A program made the position numbers and the translations under genes. Below the pieces are notes generated by a model. The model searched no databases. It saw only the letters and a program-made list of their open reading frames with translations, and was not told the origin of the DNA. This document shows, piece by piece, positions 26,965-36,910 of a stretch of 64,000 bases of DNA; position 1 is the first letter of the stretch, and each line of letters starts with the position of its first letter. Source of the DNA: Bacteroidota bacterium (GTDB lineage Bacteria; Bacteroidota; Bacteroidia; 2-12-FULL-35-15); assembly GCA_016707685.1 (NCBI GenBank), contig JADJHE010000010.1, forward strand, positions 62,001 through 126,000, given 5' to 3'.

Positions 26965-28032
26965 ATGGCAAAATTTAATTCATTAAAAGTAGTAGATGTA
27001 GTTCGTGAAACTGCTGACGCAGTATCAGTTGCATTTGAAGTACCTGCAAATCTTAAACAAGATTACAATTATATACAAGGTCAATACTTAACATTAAAAC
27101 TTAACATTAATGGCGAAGAAGTAAGACGTTCGTATTCCATCTGCAGTAGCCCTGTAGAAGAAAATGAACTTCGTGTAGCTATTAAAAAAGTATTGAACGG
27201 TAAAGTATCTAGCTTTATCAACGATAAAACAAAAGTGGGTGATGTAATTGAGGTAATGACTCCAATGGGAACATTTTATTCAGAAATGAATGCATCCAAC
27301 AAAAAGAACTATGTTTTATTTGGTGGTGGAAGTGGAATCACGCCAATGTTGTCGATTTTAAAAACAGTTTTAAAATCAGAGCCTAACTCAACAATTACTT
27401 TGTTTTATGGTAATAATGATGAAGCATCCATCATTTTCAAAAAACAAATTGACGCATTAGCAGCTTCGAATGCTGATCGTTTAAAGGTTTACCACATTCT
27501 TAATTCAGCACCAGCTGGACACTCAGCATTACTAACAGGATTAATGACAAAGGAAAAAAATCTTTCATTAATTGAAAATTATGTAGGCACCAATTTAGAT
27601 AACGAATACTTTGTTTGTGGTCCAACACCGATGATGGACAATGTGATGGCTGCCTTAAAAGACATTAAGGCTCCAGAAGCAAAAATCCATATTGAATATT
27701 TTACTGCACCAGTAAATGCAGAAGAGGTAAAAGCAGCAGCAAGTTCATCAGCAGCAAAAGCTACCATCATTATGGATGGCGATGAAAAAGAAGTTGAATT
27801 ATTGCCAAATGAAACAATTTTAGAAGCGGCATTACGTGTTGGAATGGATGCTCCTTATGCTTGTCAAGGAGGATCTTGCTGTACGTGTCGTGCTTTAATT
27901 GAAGAAGGAAAAGTAGATATGGCTGTAAATTATGCTTTATCAAAATCGGAAGTAGAACGTGGCTATATTTTAACTTGTCAATCGCGTGCAACAACGCCAC
28001 ATGTAACTATTAACTACGACAAAGGAATGTAA
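26965..28032 (+). CDS. PaaE-like ferredoxin-NADP reductase with C-terminal 2Fe-2S domain
   Basis: 355 residues in three parts. The first is an FAD-binding beta-barrel (RRSYSICSSP). The second is an NAD(P)-binding domain (LFGGGSGITPMLSILK, FVCGPTPMM). The third is a plant-type 2Fe-2S ferredoxin domain (CQGGSCCTCRALIEEG, then a final Cys in ILTCQS). It passes electrons from NAD(P)H to an oxygenase or desaturase. In Bacteroidota, stand-alone copies without a paa operon are common, so involvement in phenylacetate degradation is not supported here. The ATG at 26965 follows an A-rich leader. Confidence 0.88.
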   Translation: MAKFNSLKVVDVVRETADAVSVAFEVPANLKQDYNYIQGQYLTLKLNINGEEVRRSYSICSSPVEENELRVAIKKVLNGKVSSFINDKTKVGDVIEVMTPMGTFYSEMNASNKKNYVLFGGGSGITPMLSILKTVLKSEPNSTITLFYGNNDEASIIFKKQIDALAASNADRLKVYHILNSAPAGHSALLTGLMTKEKNLSLIENYVGTNLDNEYFVCGPTPMMDNVMAALKDIKAPEAKIHIEYFTAPVNAEEVKAAASSSAAKATIIMDGDEKEVELLPNETILEAALRVGMDAPYACQGGSCCTCRALIEEGKVDMAVNYALSKSEVERGYILTCQSRATTPHVTINYDKGM

Positions 28033-28040
28033 TCCATTCC

Positions 28041-28837
28041 TTATTCGGTATATATTGAGATGCCTTTATCTGTTTGAATACACAACGTATTCGATTCCAA
28101 TCGAAAGTTGACAAACGTAGATAAAGGCATTTTAAATTCCTTTTCTTCGGTAGTCTTTAGATTATACGACTTCACCTCATTACCACTCTTAAAATACACC
28201 CAATCACCTATTGCTTGTATTTTTTCAGCATTCTTTACTGGTATCGTTTTGTAATACGTTCCATAAATATCAAATACAAGTATTCCTGTTGCCGGATTAT
28301 TCAAATACAATTTATTATCGTATTCCAACAAATAATTGGGCTGCAAAGGAATGTTGATTAGTAAATTAATATTGCCTGTTTGCTGTGTTTTTTCGTAAGT
28401 CTGACTCAAACGAATTAATTCGAAATTTTGCTGGTCGTAAATCCACATTCCACTATTGTGTGATGAACAAGCCAGTTGAACTTGCTGGTAACCCAAACGA
28501 TCAAAACTAACCGGCTCGGTATTTAAACTTAAGGTATTGTCAAGAAAAACAACTTGCGAAAAGTTTTTATAATACACCAATACCCGCAGCATATTTGTTG
28601 CATCTACAAAATCAATATTTCCTAAATTTTTATTGCTGTATTTGTAAAGCAATTTACCTGTTTTATCAAATTTAGTAAGCTCATTTCCTTACAACATAGC
28701 TATTACTCTGGTTGTCGGTTGTAAAAAAATCAACGTCCATTTCAATCGACTTTACCAATTTATAATTGGTTTGAGCAAATGAAACTGTTGAAAGAAGAAA
28801 AAAGTATAAAAGTATTTTAACAACACAAGGGGTTCAT
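28041..28837 (-). CDS. Secreted beta-propeller-like hypothetical protein (frame-split near 28690, start uncertain)
   Basis: An ORF of 203 residues from 28652 is only the C-terminal part. In a second frame upstream the sequence encodes a signal peptide (ILLYFFLLSTVSFAQ) and the N-terminus, joined near 28690 by a 1- or 2-base indel. The body has repeated four-strand patterns (GNIDFVDATNMLRVLVYYKN, LDNTLSLNTEPV, IYDQQNFELIRLS, VFDIYGTYYKTIPV) typical of a beta-propeller lipoprotein-like family. The true start codon is unclear because the neighbouring sequence at 28838-29207 is abnormal. Confidence 0.65.
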
Positions 28838-29207
28838 TAAAACCTTGAATCTTGAATCCACCGGCTTGGGGGATAACCAAAGGGGCTAAAGACCCCCCTA
28901 CACAAAACGTGCAAGCTGTTACCTAAAGCGTTTCCCAAAGTGGTCCTTTTAAAAGAAAACTCTTTTTCGGGGGGGCGCGGTCTGCGTTCTTTGGACCTTC
29001 CTCCGGTGGGGGCCCGCCGCTTCTTCCTTCGCCCGGCCGGGCCGCTCGGGCCCGGGGCCGGGGCCCGCCGGCCCCCGCGGGGGCCCCCCCCCCCCCGCCC
29101 CCGCTCCGGCGGGGTTTTTCCCGCCCCCCCCGCCCCCCCGGCGGGGGGTTCCCCCCCCCGGCCCCGTACGGCAACAATTTTCCTCACAATCCTAAATTTA
29201 ACAACTA
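28838..29207. other. Non-coding stretch with an extreme G/C block, suspected artefact
   Basis: Bases 28969-29170 are almost entirely G and C with runs of up to 13 C (29084-29096), inside a genome otherwise rich in A/T. The preceding 28838-28968 has inflated short runs (ggggg, cccccc). ORFs here encode only Pro/Gly/Arg low-complexity peptides and are not believable genes. The block sits between a gene with no clear start and the 3' end of the GH3 gene, where a low-quality join would be expected. Confidence 0.7.
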
Positions 29208-30732
29208 TTATTCCAATATACGATATATTTCCTCAACATACTTTCGATTATTAGATAAACGCGGTACTTTTAAGTGTCCACCCAATTTGTTTTTTGATTC
29301 CATCCATTTATAAAAAGTGCCATTCGGAAGCACTTTTACAATAGGTTCTCGCAATGCTAGATTATGGTAACGTTTGGCTTCATAATCGGAATTGATGGCT
29401 TTCAAAGCATTATCTAACAACTCAGTAAAATAATCAATATTATCGGGTGCTTTTTCAAATTCAATTAACCATTCATGTGCTCCTGTTGCCGAATCACTCA
29501 TGGTTACAAAAGGCGCAGCAAGTGTGTGGGATTCTTTTTAATTGAGCTCCTGTTTTTTCGCAAGCAATTGTCAACGCTTTGTCTGCATTATCTACAATCA
29601 CTTCTTCGCCAAAAGCATTCATAAAATGAGTTGTTCTACCGGTTATTCTGAATCTAAAAGGATGTAAAGAGCTAAACTTAATCGTATCTCCTAACATGTA
29701 TCTCCAAAGCCCTGCATTGGTCGAAATAATGGGTGCATAATTCACATCCAATTCCACTTCATCCAAGCGTACTGTTTTTGGATTTTCTTGTCCAACATCA
29801 CTTGCTTTTATAAATTCATAGTAAATACCATAATCCAACATTAACAATAATTCATCTGAATTTCGTTGGTCTTGTATTCCAAAAAAGCCTTCGGTAGCAT
29901 TGTACAGCTCCAAATAATTCATGTTCGGATTGTTGAATATTTTTTTGAATTGCTCGCGATAAGGATTAAAATTAACGCCTCCATGAAAATAGACTTCCAA
30001 GTTCGGCCAAACTTCTGAAATTGATTTCTTTCCCGATTTTTCGAGCACACGTTGCATTATCAACAACATCCAGGATGGAACACCTGCCAAACTTACCATA
30101 TTTTGATTCATGGTTGTTTCTGCTAATCGTTCTAATTTATCATCCCACTTATCCATCAAAGCAATGGATAAATCGGGGGCTCTAAAAAACTCGGCCCACA
30201 TGGGTAAATTATTAATTACGATGGCTGATAAATCTCCATTTTGAGATTCATATCCATTGTGATAATCAGTAACTAAACTACCTGCTAACGCTAAGTTTTT
30301 ACCAGTAAATAATTTTGTTTCTGGATTCAGATTACAATGAATGGTAATCATGTCTCTACCACCGTTGTAATGACAGTTATCCAGACTCTCTTCACTCACA
30401 GGAATGAATTTACTTTTATCATTGGTGGTACCCGATGATTTTGCAAACCATTTGATATCGGTATTCCAGATTAGATTTTGCTCTCCTTTTCGAACCCTGT
30501 CGATATAGGGTTTCAAGGAATCATAATCTTGGATGGGGACATTTTTTCGAAATTGCTCTACTGATTGTATCTGAGCATAATTGTATTTTTTACCCCATTC
30601 GGTATCCTTTGCCGAAACAATTAATTTCCGCAACCACTCTTCCTGAACATCGTACGGATATTTCATGAATAGTTCAATCTGATGCATCCGTTTGCGCATC
30701 CACCAACTTGCTATGGAATTTAATACCGACAT
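29208..30732 (-). CDS. GH3-family acyl-adenylating ligase (frame-split at 29535-29539)
   Basis: About 505 residues after joining two frames. Motifs of the GH3 (auxin-responsive) family of ANL adenylating enzymes are clear: KSSGTTNDKSKFIPVS (ATP site), LELYNATEGFFGIQD, LWRYMLGDTIKF and FRITGRTTHFMNAFGEEV. The break is one extra A in a run of five: with four, the protein continues ...AQLKESHTLAAPFVTMSDS. GH3 enzymes join carboxylic acids to amino acids through an acyl-adenylate; bacterial substrates are mostly unknown. The length equals the usual bacterial form, so the gene was probably intact before the read error. Confidence 0.85.
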
Positions 30733-30836
30733 TTTATTTAGTGAATTGGAGAATTGTTGATTTAGTGAAATCGTAATTTGTTAATTTTAGAATGAGTAAA
30801 TAAGTTAAATATAGTACTATTGAATATCTCTAACTT

Positions 30837-32453
30837 CTAGCCATTCTTTCGTTCAATCTTCCTTTTATTAAAATATAGTTCTATATCTGCTAAAGGTAAC
30901 GTATTAAAACACATTTCCTTTGTTAACATTCCTTTTCGAGCAACACAAGTACCAAAATACATATCGTGATAACCACTCTTTTCGTGTGCATCGGGATTGA
31001 TGGATATCTTCACACCTTTTTCCAAACAATAAGGAATCCAACGCCAGTCAATATCTAAACGATAGGGATGCGCATTTAATTCAATAATTACATCATTGGC
31101 AGCACATGCATCAATTACCTTTTGGTGGTCAATCGGATAACCTGGACGAGATAATAACAATCGTCCGGTTGGATGACCTAAAATAGTGGTATAGGGATTT
31201 TCAATTGCTTTTATCAATCGTGCAGTTGCTTTCTCTTTGTCCATTTTTAAATTTGAATGAACGGATGCAACAATAAAATCAAACGATTGAAGCACATCTT
31301 CCGAATAATCCAAGGAGCCATCATTGAGAATATCACTCTCAATTCCTTTAAATATTTTAAATGGAAATAATTGTTTGTTTAGTTCCTCAATTTCTTTGTG
31401 TTGTTCTGCAACCCTATCCGGTTTTAAACCTTCGGCATAAAAGGCTGATTGGGAGTGATCACATATTCCTAAATATTCATAACCTAATTCTTTGCAATAC
31501 ACTGCCATTTCTTTGAGTGTATTCATTCCATCGCTATAGGTACTGTGATTATGAAGTATTCCTTTCAAATCACTCAGTTCGATTAAACGAGGAATTTTAT
31601 TTTGTTTTGCTAAATCAATTACAGCAGTATTCTCACGCAACTCCGGCACAATGTATTGTAACTGATTCAGTGCAAATAATTCTTGCTCACTTTTAACTGA
31701 TTCAGAAAACTTAAAATCGTCAATTTTAAACTCAGGTGCATTTGTTGTTTCATACAATCGTTTATAGAAGTCGTTTGCAGAACATCTAACTACTTCCACT
31801 TTTACACGATGTGAATTTTCAAAAGAATCAATCGCTACATTTTCATCTGTTGCAATTAGTAGTTCGATGGAATCAATAATTTCATTTTTTCTACGCATGG
31901 CTCCCGTTAAGGAAACCAAATCGGTTTTATATTTTTCTTTTAAAAAGACTACTAATTCATTTGCAAATGCTTCCACCGATGCATAATGAAACTTACCAAT
32001 ATTGGTTTGGAAAAATTCAATTTGCTTTTTTACTTCAGCCTGTGTTTTAGCACCAAAACCTTTAAGTGTAATTAATCTATTTTCATTGCAAGCATATAGT
32101 AACTCCCCTACACTTTCCACTTCCAGTTCTTTCCAAAGTTGTCTTACTTTTTTGGGGCCAATTCCTTTGATGCGCAACATCTCAATAACACCAACAGGAG
32201 TAATGGCAACCATTTCCGACAATTCCTTTAAATCGCCTGTTGTTTGCAATTCATTAATTTTAGCAGCAATCCCTTTTCCAATTCCTTCAATTTGCTCTAA
32301 CTCTTGTAATGATTTTCCATTTAAATCAATGTCGGTTTTATCAAGTTTATAAGCCGCATTTGCAATCGATTTAATTTTGAATGGATTTACTTCATGCAGC
32401 TCCATCAACTGAGCTGTTATTTTGAGTGCTTTCGCAATTTCTTCTGTGCTCAT
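30837..32453 (-). CDS. PolX/PHP-domain protein with degenerate polymerase active site
   Basis: 538 residues. The N-terminal part has helix-hairpin-helix DNA-binding motifs (LEQIEGIGKGIAAKI, RIKGIGPKKVRQLW, LKGFGAKTQAEV) in a DNA polymerase X-like region. The usual polymerase signature GS...GDID is replaced by GAMRRK...DSIEL, so the metal-binding aspartates are missing. The C-terminal PHP phosphoesterase domain is complete: HNHSTYSDG, CDHSQ, GIESDIL, SVHSN, GHPTGR, NAHPYR and NPDAH. I infer a 3'-5' exonuclease or phosphoesterase role in DNA repair without polymerase activity. Its start codon overlaps the stop of the upstream gene at 32453. Confidence 0.86.
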   Translation of the reverse strand: MSTEEIAKALKITAQLMELHEVNPFKIKSIANAAYKLDKTDIDLNGKSLQELEQIEGIGKGIAAKINELQTTGDLKELSEMVAITPVGVIEMLRIKGIGPKKVRQLWKELEVESVGELLYACNENRLITLKGFGAKTQAEVKKQIEFFQTNIGKFHYASVEAFANELVVFLKEKYKTDLVSLTGAMRRKNEIIDSIELLIATDENVAIDSFENSHRVKVEVVRCSANDFYKRLYETTNAPEFKIDDFKFSESVKSEQELFALNQLQYIVPELRENTAVIDLAKQNKIPRLIELSDLKGILHNHSTYSDGMNTLKEMAVYCKELGYEYLGICDHSQSAFYAEGLKPDRVAEQHKEIEELNKQLFPFKIFKGIESDILNDGSLDYSEDVLQSFDFIVASVHSNLKMDKEKATARLIKAIENPYTTILGHPTGRLLLSRPGYPIDHQKVIDACAANDVIIELNAHPYRLDIDWRWIPYCLEKGVKISINPDAHEKSGYHDMYFGTCVARKGMLTKEMCFNTLPLADIELYFNKRKIERKNG

Positions 32454-32920
32454 TATTTTAATTTGGATAGAACATTAAATAATTTATCGTCAGTAATCAA
32501 ACAGCCTGTTTGAAGCATTTCAAACACTTCATGTTCTCGTTCTTTGTTGTATTTTTTTTCAGTACGAACAACACTTACCGATGCATTGTTTGCTTCTGAC
32601 CATTGCGAGAAAACATTTTCCGCTGTTAAATCCAATGGTGAGTGCTCGTTTACACGTAATCCCACCAACTCAATTTTATCATCACCACACTTGTAAATAT
32701 TTAAAGATTTTGGTTCACGGTATTCTAAATAGCTGATTTTTCGCAATACTTTATCGTATACCACATCACTAAATACATCAATTAACTCTTCTGCTTTTTC
32801 CAATTCATTGCGTTTCATCTTTTCCCAATCCGGACCTGTTATTTGGGCATGAGCCAAAAATGTAACAAAATCTTTTTCGAGCACTTGTAACTCCTCAGGG
32901 CTTAATCGTTTATACTGCAT
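32453..32920 (-). CDS. DUF6495-like conserved protein
   Basis: 155 residues, no signal peptide. The opening (YKRLSPEELQVLEKDFVTFL) and the middle (AEELIDVFSDVVYDKVLRK, SYLEYREPKSLNIYKC) match what I recall of the Bacteroidota DUF6495 family; I cannot check this. It shares one base with the PolX/PHP gene, so the two are co-translated. Function unknown. Confidence 0.72.
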   Translation of the reverse strand: MQYKRLSPEELQVLEKDFVTFLAHAQITGPDWEKMKRNELEKAEELIDVFSDVVYDKVLRKISYLEYREPKSLNIYKCGDDKIELVGLRVNEHSPLDLTAENVFSQWSEANNASVSVVRTEKKYNKEREHEVFEMLQTGCLITDDKLFNVLSKLK

Positions 32921-33003
32921 GCGTGTTATTTAAATTTCGTTTTGATTATTCCTCAAAAATACTGTAATTCGTAGCATATTAAAAATTCTAATTCATAAAA
33001 ATC

Positions 33004-34241
33004 ATGAATATAAATCATACTGTTACAGAACGTTTTATTAAATACGCAAAAATTGATACACAAAGCGATCCTACATCACCTACCTGTCCATCTACTGAAA
33101 AACAAAAAGATTTAGGCAAAGTATTGGTTGCCGAATTATTGGAAATGGGTATTAACGATGCGCACATGGACGAAAACGGTTATGTATGGAACAATACCAA
33201 GCAATACAACTAAAGGTTCCTGTTATTTGTTTCTGTTCGCACATGGATACATCGCCCGATTGTTCAGGGAAAGATGTGAATCCACAAATAAATAAAAACT
33301 ACGATGGAAAAGACATTGTTTTAATAAATGATAAAACACAAATCATTAAGGTTGCGAATCACCCATCGCTACTTAAACAAATAGGAAATGATATTATAAC
33401 CACTGATGGAACAACCTTACTTGGTGCCGATAACAAAGCTGGAGTTGCAGAAATAATGGATGCAGCCAACCATTTGATGAAAAACCCGAGCATAAAGCAT
33501 GGAACTATTAAAATATTATTTACACCCGATGAAGAAATTGGCCGCGGTGCCGACAAAGCCGATTTAAAAAAGGTGGGTGCTGATTATGGATATACTATTG
33601 ATGGTGAAGAGTTGGGACATATTGAAAATGAAACCTTTTCGGCTGATGGAGTAACCATTAACATTCATGGTGTGAGTACACATCCAGGATTTGCAAAAAA
33701 CAAAATGGAAAGTGCAATTAAAATTGCCAGCGAAATTGTTGCTGCTTTACCAAAAGACAAAATGAGTCCAGAGAGTACGGAGAAGAAAGAACCTTTTGTT
33801 CATCCAGTAAGCATTTCAGGGGGTATTGAAGAAACGACTTTGCAATTTATTATTCGCGCATTTGATGAAGAAAGCTTAAAAACGCAGGAAGATTTCTTGA
33901 AAAGCTTAACAGAAAAAGTGATTAAAAATTATCCAAATTCAACTTTTGATTTTATTGTAAAAGAACAATATCGAAATATGAAACAAGTGTTGGATAAAAC
34001 GCCTGCAATTGTAAACAATGCATTGGAAGCGATTAAGCGTGCTGGAGTAACTCCTGTATTATCAAGTATTAGAGGTGGGACTGATGGTTCACGTTTTTCG
34101 TATATGGGATTACCTTGTCCGAACATTTTTGCAGGAGAACATGCATTTCACTCAAAACATGAGTGGGTAAGTATTCAAGATATGGAAAAAGCTGTAGCTA
34201 CCATTGTGCATTTATGCATGATTTGGGAAGAGAATGCTTAG
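33004..34241 (+). CDS. pepT: Peptidase T, tripeptide aminopeptidase (frame-split at 33180-33215)
   Basis: About 414 residues after repair, the usual PepT length. M20-family zinc peptidase motifs: FCSHMDTSPD (first zinc His and the Asp), TLLGADNKAG, FTPDEEIGRGAD (catalytic Glu pair), HGVSTHPG (dimer-domain His) and the final FAGEHAFHSKHEW. The frame breaks where GYVYGTIPSNTTKKVPV is expected: an AT pair and two A residues appear to be lost at about 33190 and 33213. It cleaves N-terminal residues from tripeptides in the cytoplasm. Confidence 0.87.
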
Positions 34242-34250
34242 GTTAACTTG

Positions 34251-34300
34251 AAAGTTCAAGGTTTGAATGTTGAACAATAAACTTTTAAACCTTGAACTTT
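34251..34300. terminator. Long inverted repeat between convergent genes
   Basis: Two perfect 14-base arms (34251-34264 and 34287-34300, AAAGTTCAAGGTTT and its complement) with a 22-base loop, between pepT and the convergent gene at 34307. Placement suits a two-way terminator, though the arms are A/T-rich and there is no clean T tract. Confidence 0.5.
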
Positions 34301-34306
34301 AAACTC

Positions 34307-34822
34307 CTATTCCTTAAACCAACCGCTATACATTACATAATTATTAGCGATACGATTGATTTCACCATGAATCAATTCTTGATTGATATCTTTTACTTTT
34401 TTAGCGGGAACACCTGCATAAATAACACCCGATTCTACTTTTGTGCCTTCTAATACCACAGCACCTGCAGCAATAATGGTATTGCTTCCAACTTCACAAT
34501 TATCCATCACAATGGCTCCCATGCCTATCAATACATTGTCATGTACTGTGCAACCATGTACCAAAGCATTATGTCCGATAGAAACGTTATTACCCAATAC
34601 GACTTTTGTCTTCTCGTAAGTACAATGAATTACGGCCCCATCTTGAATGTTTACTTTATTGCCCATGCGAATTGAATTCACATCGCCACGAACAACCGCA
34701 TTAAACCAAACACTGCATTGGTCACCCATCACAACATCGCCTACTACAGTCGCATTTTCTGCTAAATAACAATCATCTCCAAATTTTGGATGTATACCTT
34801 TTACTGGTTTTATTAAAGCCAT
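34307..34822 (-). CDS. Gamma carbonic anhydrase-like hexapeptide-repeat protein
   Basis: 171 residues of left-handed beta-helix hexapeptide repeats (YLAENATVVGDVVMG, VWFNAVVRGD, VNIQDGAVIHC, IGHNALVHGC). The three zinc histidines expected in the gamma-CA family are present in AVIHC, IGHN and LVHG. Likely a cytoplasmic trimer; many members, such as YrdA, have no measured CA activity. Start set at the ATG at 34822 rather than a TTG 6 bases upstream. The last base lies close to the long inverted repeat at 34251-34300. Confidence 0.85.
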   Translation of the reverse strand: MALIKPVKGIHPKFGDDCYLAENATVVGDVVMGDQCSVWFNAVVRGDVNSIRMGNKVNIQDGAVIHCTYEKTKVVLGNNVSIGHNALVHGCTVHDNVLIGMGAIVMDNCEVGSNTIIAAGAVVLEGTKVESGVIYAGVPAKKVKDINQELIHGEINRIANNYVMYSGWFKE

Positions 34823-34853
34823 AATCAATTTTATTTTTTTACAAAACTAACAA

Positions 34854-35204
34854 TTACTTTTTATCGGTACACACTTTCCCTTTCTTACAACAATCATCTA
34901 GCTTATCGTGAGCTTTTTTATTTGCAGGAACATCATCTGCATCGTAACCCGAATTAGCGATTGCTAAACGAATTTTGTCTGGTGTTGTTTTTTGAGGATT
35001 ATAAACAACTGTCGCTACTTTTGTATCAACATCCAATGTTATTTTTTTTACTCCTTTTTCAAAGGCTACAAATTTTTCAATTGTTTCCTTACACATATCG
35101 CATGTTGCCGATGTTTTTATTTTAATAGTTGCTGTTGTTTCCTGAGCATTCGCTTTAAACATTATGAATAATGCTATAAAGCTAAAGATGATTTTTGTTT
35201 TCAT
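34854..35204 (-). CDS. Exported heavy-metal-associated (HMA) domain protein
   Basis: 116 residues with a signal peptide (IIFSFIALFIMFKANA). The HMA domain carries the metal site CDMC (C35, C38) in a beta-alpha-beta-beta-alpha-beta pattern ending GYDADDVPA. The short C-terminal tail adds C105, C106 and C112, which could form a second soft-metal site. It lies 3 bases downstream of the multicopper oxidase gene, so it is very likely co-transcribed. I infer periplasmic copper capture or delivery to the oxidase. Confidence 0.87.
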   Translation of the reverse strand: MKTKIIFSFIALFIMFKANAQETTATIKIKTSATCDMCKETIEKFVAFEKGVKKITLDVDTKVATVVYNPQKTTPDKIRLAIANSGYDADDVPANKKAHDKLDDCCKKGKVCTDKK

Positions 35205-35207
35205 ATT

Positions 35208-36902
35208 TTAATTTTTAATTATTTTTTGTACAAAATTATTTTTTTCTGTTTTAACCTTTGCGATATATGTACCAGCATTCAACATGCTCAAATCCAAATC
35301 TATGATTTCATTTGATTTGAAATTATAGGAGTACACAATCTCTCCTAACAAATTATGGATTTCTAAGATTAATACCTTGTCAAGCTTATCCAACAATTGA
35401 ACCGAAAATTTATCTTTGATTGGATTCGGAAACAATCGAAATCCATCATTAACAATTACATCATTCATTCCAGATGTAGCAGGCACAACCAAAAATTGGC
35501 CCATCATTCCATCATCTTCATGCATTAAAATATGACAATGAAACATGTATGGCGTTAATGTATCTGCAAAATCCTCAAATTTTGTAATAAACCTAACCGT
35601 TTCATTTGATTCTATCAATACAACATCTTTTTTCCCTCGCTCGTGTAATGGTGGCAAATTACCATCTCTATCTAGTAAATAAAATTGTACATCATGAATA
35701 TGAAATGGATGAGCAACCATTGTTTGGTTCGTTAATTCCCAAATTTCAATATTATCCAATGGTATTTGATAATCAATTCTCATCATATCAAAAGATAGAT
35801 TATTAAATGTAAATGGTCCATCCATTGACATTGCAGATGGGGCATTCATTGCTATCGTTCTAGTAATGTTAGCTTGAGATTCTAACCATGGATTTAAAGG
35901 GACTAAACTACTTGGAATTGTGGTAACTGGATTAAGAGTTTGTGCTGCAACATTTATTTGTAACAAATTGTAATCAACTCCATTAAGCGGGCTATCCATT
36001 GGAGGACTCCCTGGAGGCATAGCCATGGTTGGTCCTCCTTGAACTCCCACAGGCAATTCACTGCCATAACTCATCAAGTTTACTACCTGCCCATTCATTC
36101 CAATTAAATCGATAAGAACTTCAGCTCTTTCTCCCGGAGCAAGGCGTACTCTGGTAGTAAGAATAGGTGCACTCATCAATCCACCATCGCTAGCAATAAT
36201 ATAAAACGACTTATTCGCAGTAAATCCAAAATTCATCACTCGCTCTCCTGACGCATTTAGCAAACGTAAACGAACAACTTGAGATGGAAGATTCACGAAT
36301 GGATTCATGGTACCATTAACCATCAAACTACTGTCTTGCATCCCCAATGGCATCAATTGATTCAAACTATCAAATTGAACCGATTGCACGATTATAGGAA
36401 AATCATCCACTCCATATCTTCGTGGTAAACTTAAAGCCGCTTCTGCATTATCGCGAACGATAATCATTCCATCTGCTCCTTTTATTGCTTGTTCAGCTGT
36501 TTTCATATGCGTATGCGGATGATACCAATACGTGGCTGCACTATTCATAACAGTAAATTGTGGATTCCAAGTTGCACCAGGAAGAATAGGCGTATGTGGT
36601 CCTCCATCATTTATAGCCGCTACATGCAATCCATGCCAATGAACAGTAGAAGTATCAGCTAATTGATTATTCACAACCAAACTTACATTCGCTCCGTTAT
36701 TGAGAATCAGTGTTGGGCCTAAATAACTATATGAATTATAAGCATAAGTACTCGTTTTTATACCAAGTAAAAACTGTACACTATCAGCATGCATGTTGAG
36801 TGTTATTGTTGATCCTGAAAGCGTATCTGGAATAAACAATGGTTGCTGGGCAGCAGCAGAAGCAACAAAACACCCTCCTAATAATTTTAAAATATTCTTC
36901 AT
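35208..36902 (-). CDS. Multicopper oxidase (CueO-like) with T9SS sorting domain
   Basis: 564 residues. All four copper-binding segments are present: HWHG (88-91), HPHTH (128-132), HPFHIH (398-403) and HCHILMHEDDGMM (455-467), covering the type 1 and the type 2/3 trinuclear sites. A short Met-rich stretch at 292-303 could bind Cu(I). After about residue 485 a T9SS type A sorting domain follows (FRLFPNPIKDKFSVQ ... GTYIAKVKT ... VQKIIKN). A T9SS-exported oxidase is anchored at the cell surface, which is unusual compared with the Tat-exported CueO of Proteobacteria. Likely role: oxidation of Cu(I) to less toxic Cu(II). Confidence 0.9.
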   Translation of the reverse strand: MKNILKLLGGCFVASAAAQQPLFIPDTLSGSTITLNMHADSVQFLLGIKTSTYAYNSYSYLGPTLILNNGANVSLVVNNQLADTSTVHWHGLHVAAINDGGPHTPILPGATWNPQFTVMNSAATYWYHPHTHMKTAEQAIKGADGMIIVRDNAEAALSLPRRYGVDDFPIIVQSVQFDSLNQLMPLGMQDSSLMVNGTMNPFVNLPSQVVRLRLLNASGERVMNFGFTANKSFYIIASDGGLMSAPILTTRVRLAPGERAEVLIDLIGMNGQVVNLMSYGSELPVGVQGGPTMAMPPGSPPMDSPLNGVDYNLLQINVAAQTLNPVTTIPSSLVPLNPWLESQANITRTIAMNAPSAMSMDGPFTFNNLSFDMMRIDYQIPLDNIEIWELTNQTMVAHPFHIHDVQFYLLDRDGNLPPLHERGKKDVVLIESNETVRFITKFEDFADTLTPYMFHCHILMHEDDGMMGQFLVVPATSGMNDVIVNDGFRLFPNPIKDKFSVQLLDKLDKVLILEIHNLLGEIVYSYNFKSNEIIDLDLSMLNAGTYIAKVKTEKNNFVQKIIKN

Positions 36903-36910
36903 TCGAGTTC

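Noticed and set aside
28837..29254. Three ORFs of about 84-116 codons in the G/C block
   Set aside because: They encode only Pro/Gly/Arg low-complexity chains in all frames of a suspect block, with base composition unlike every gene nearby.
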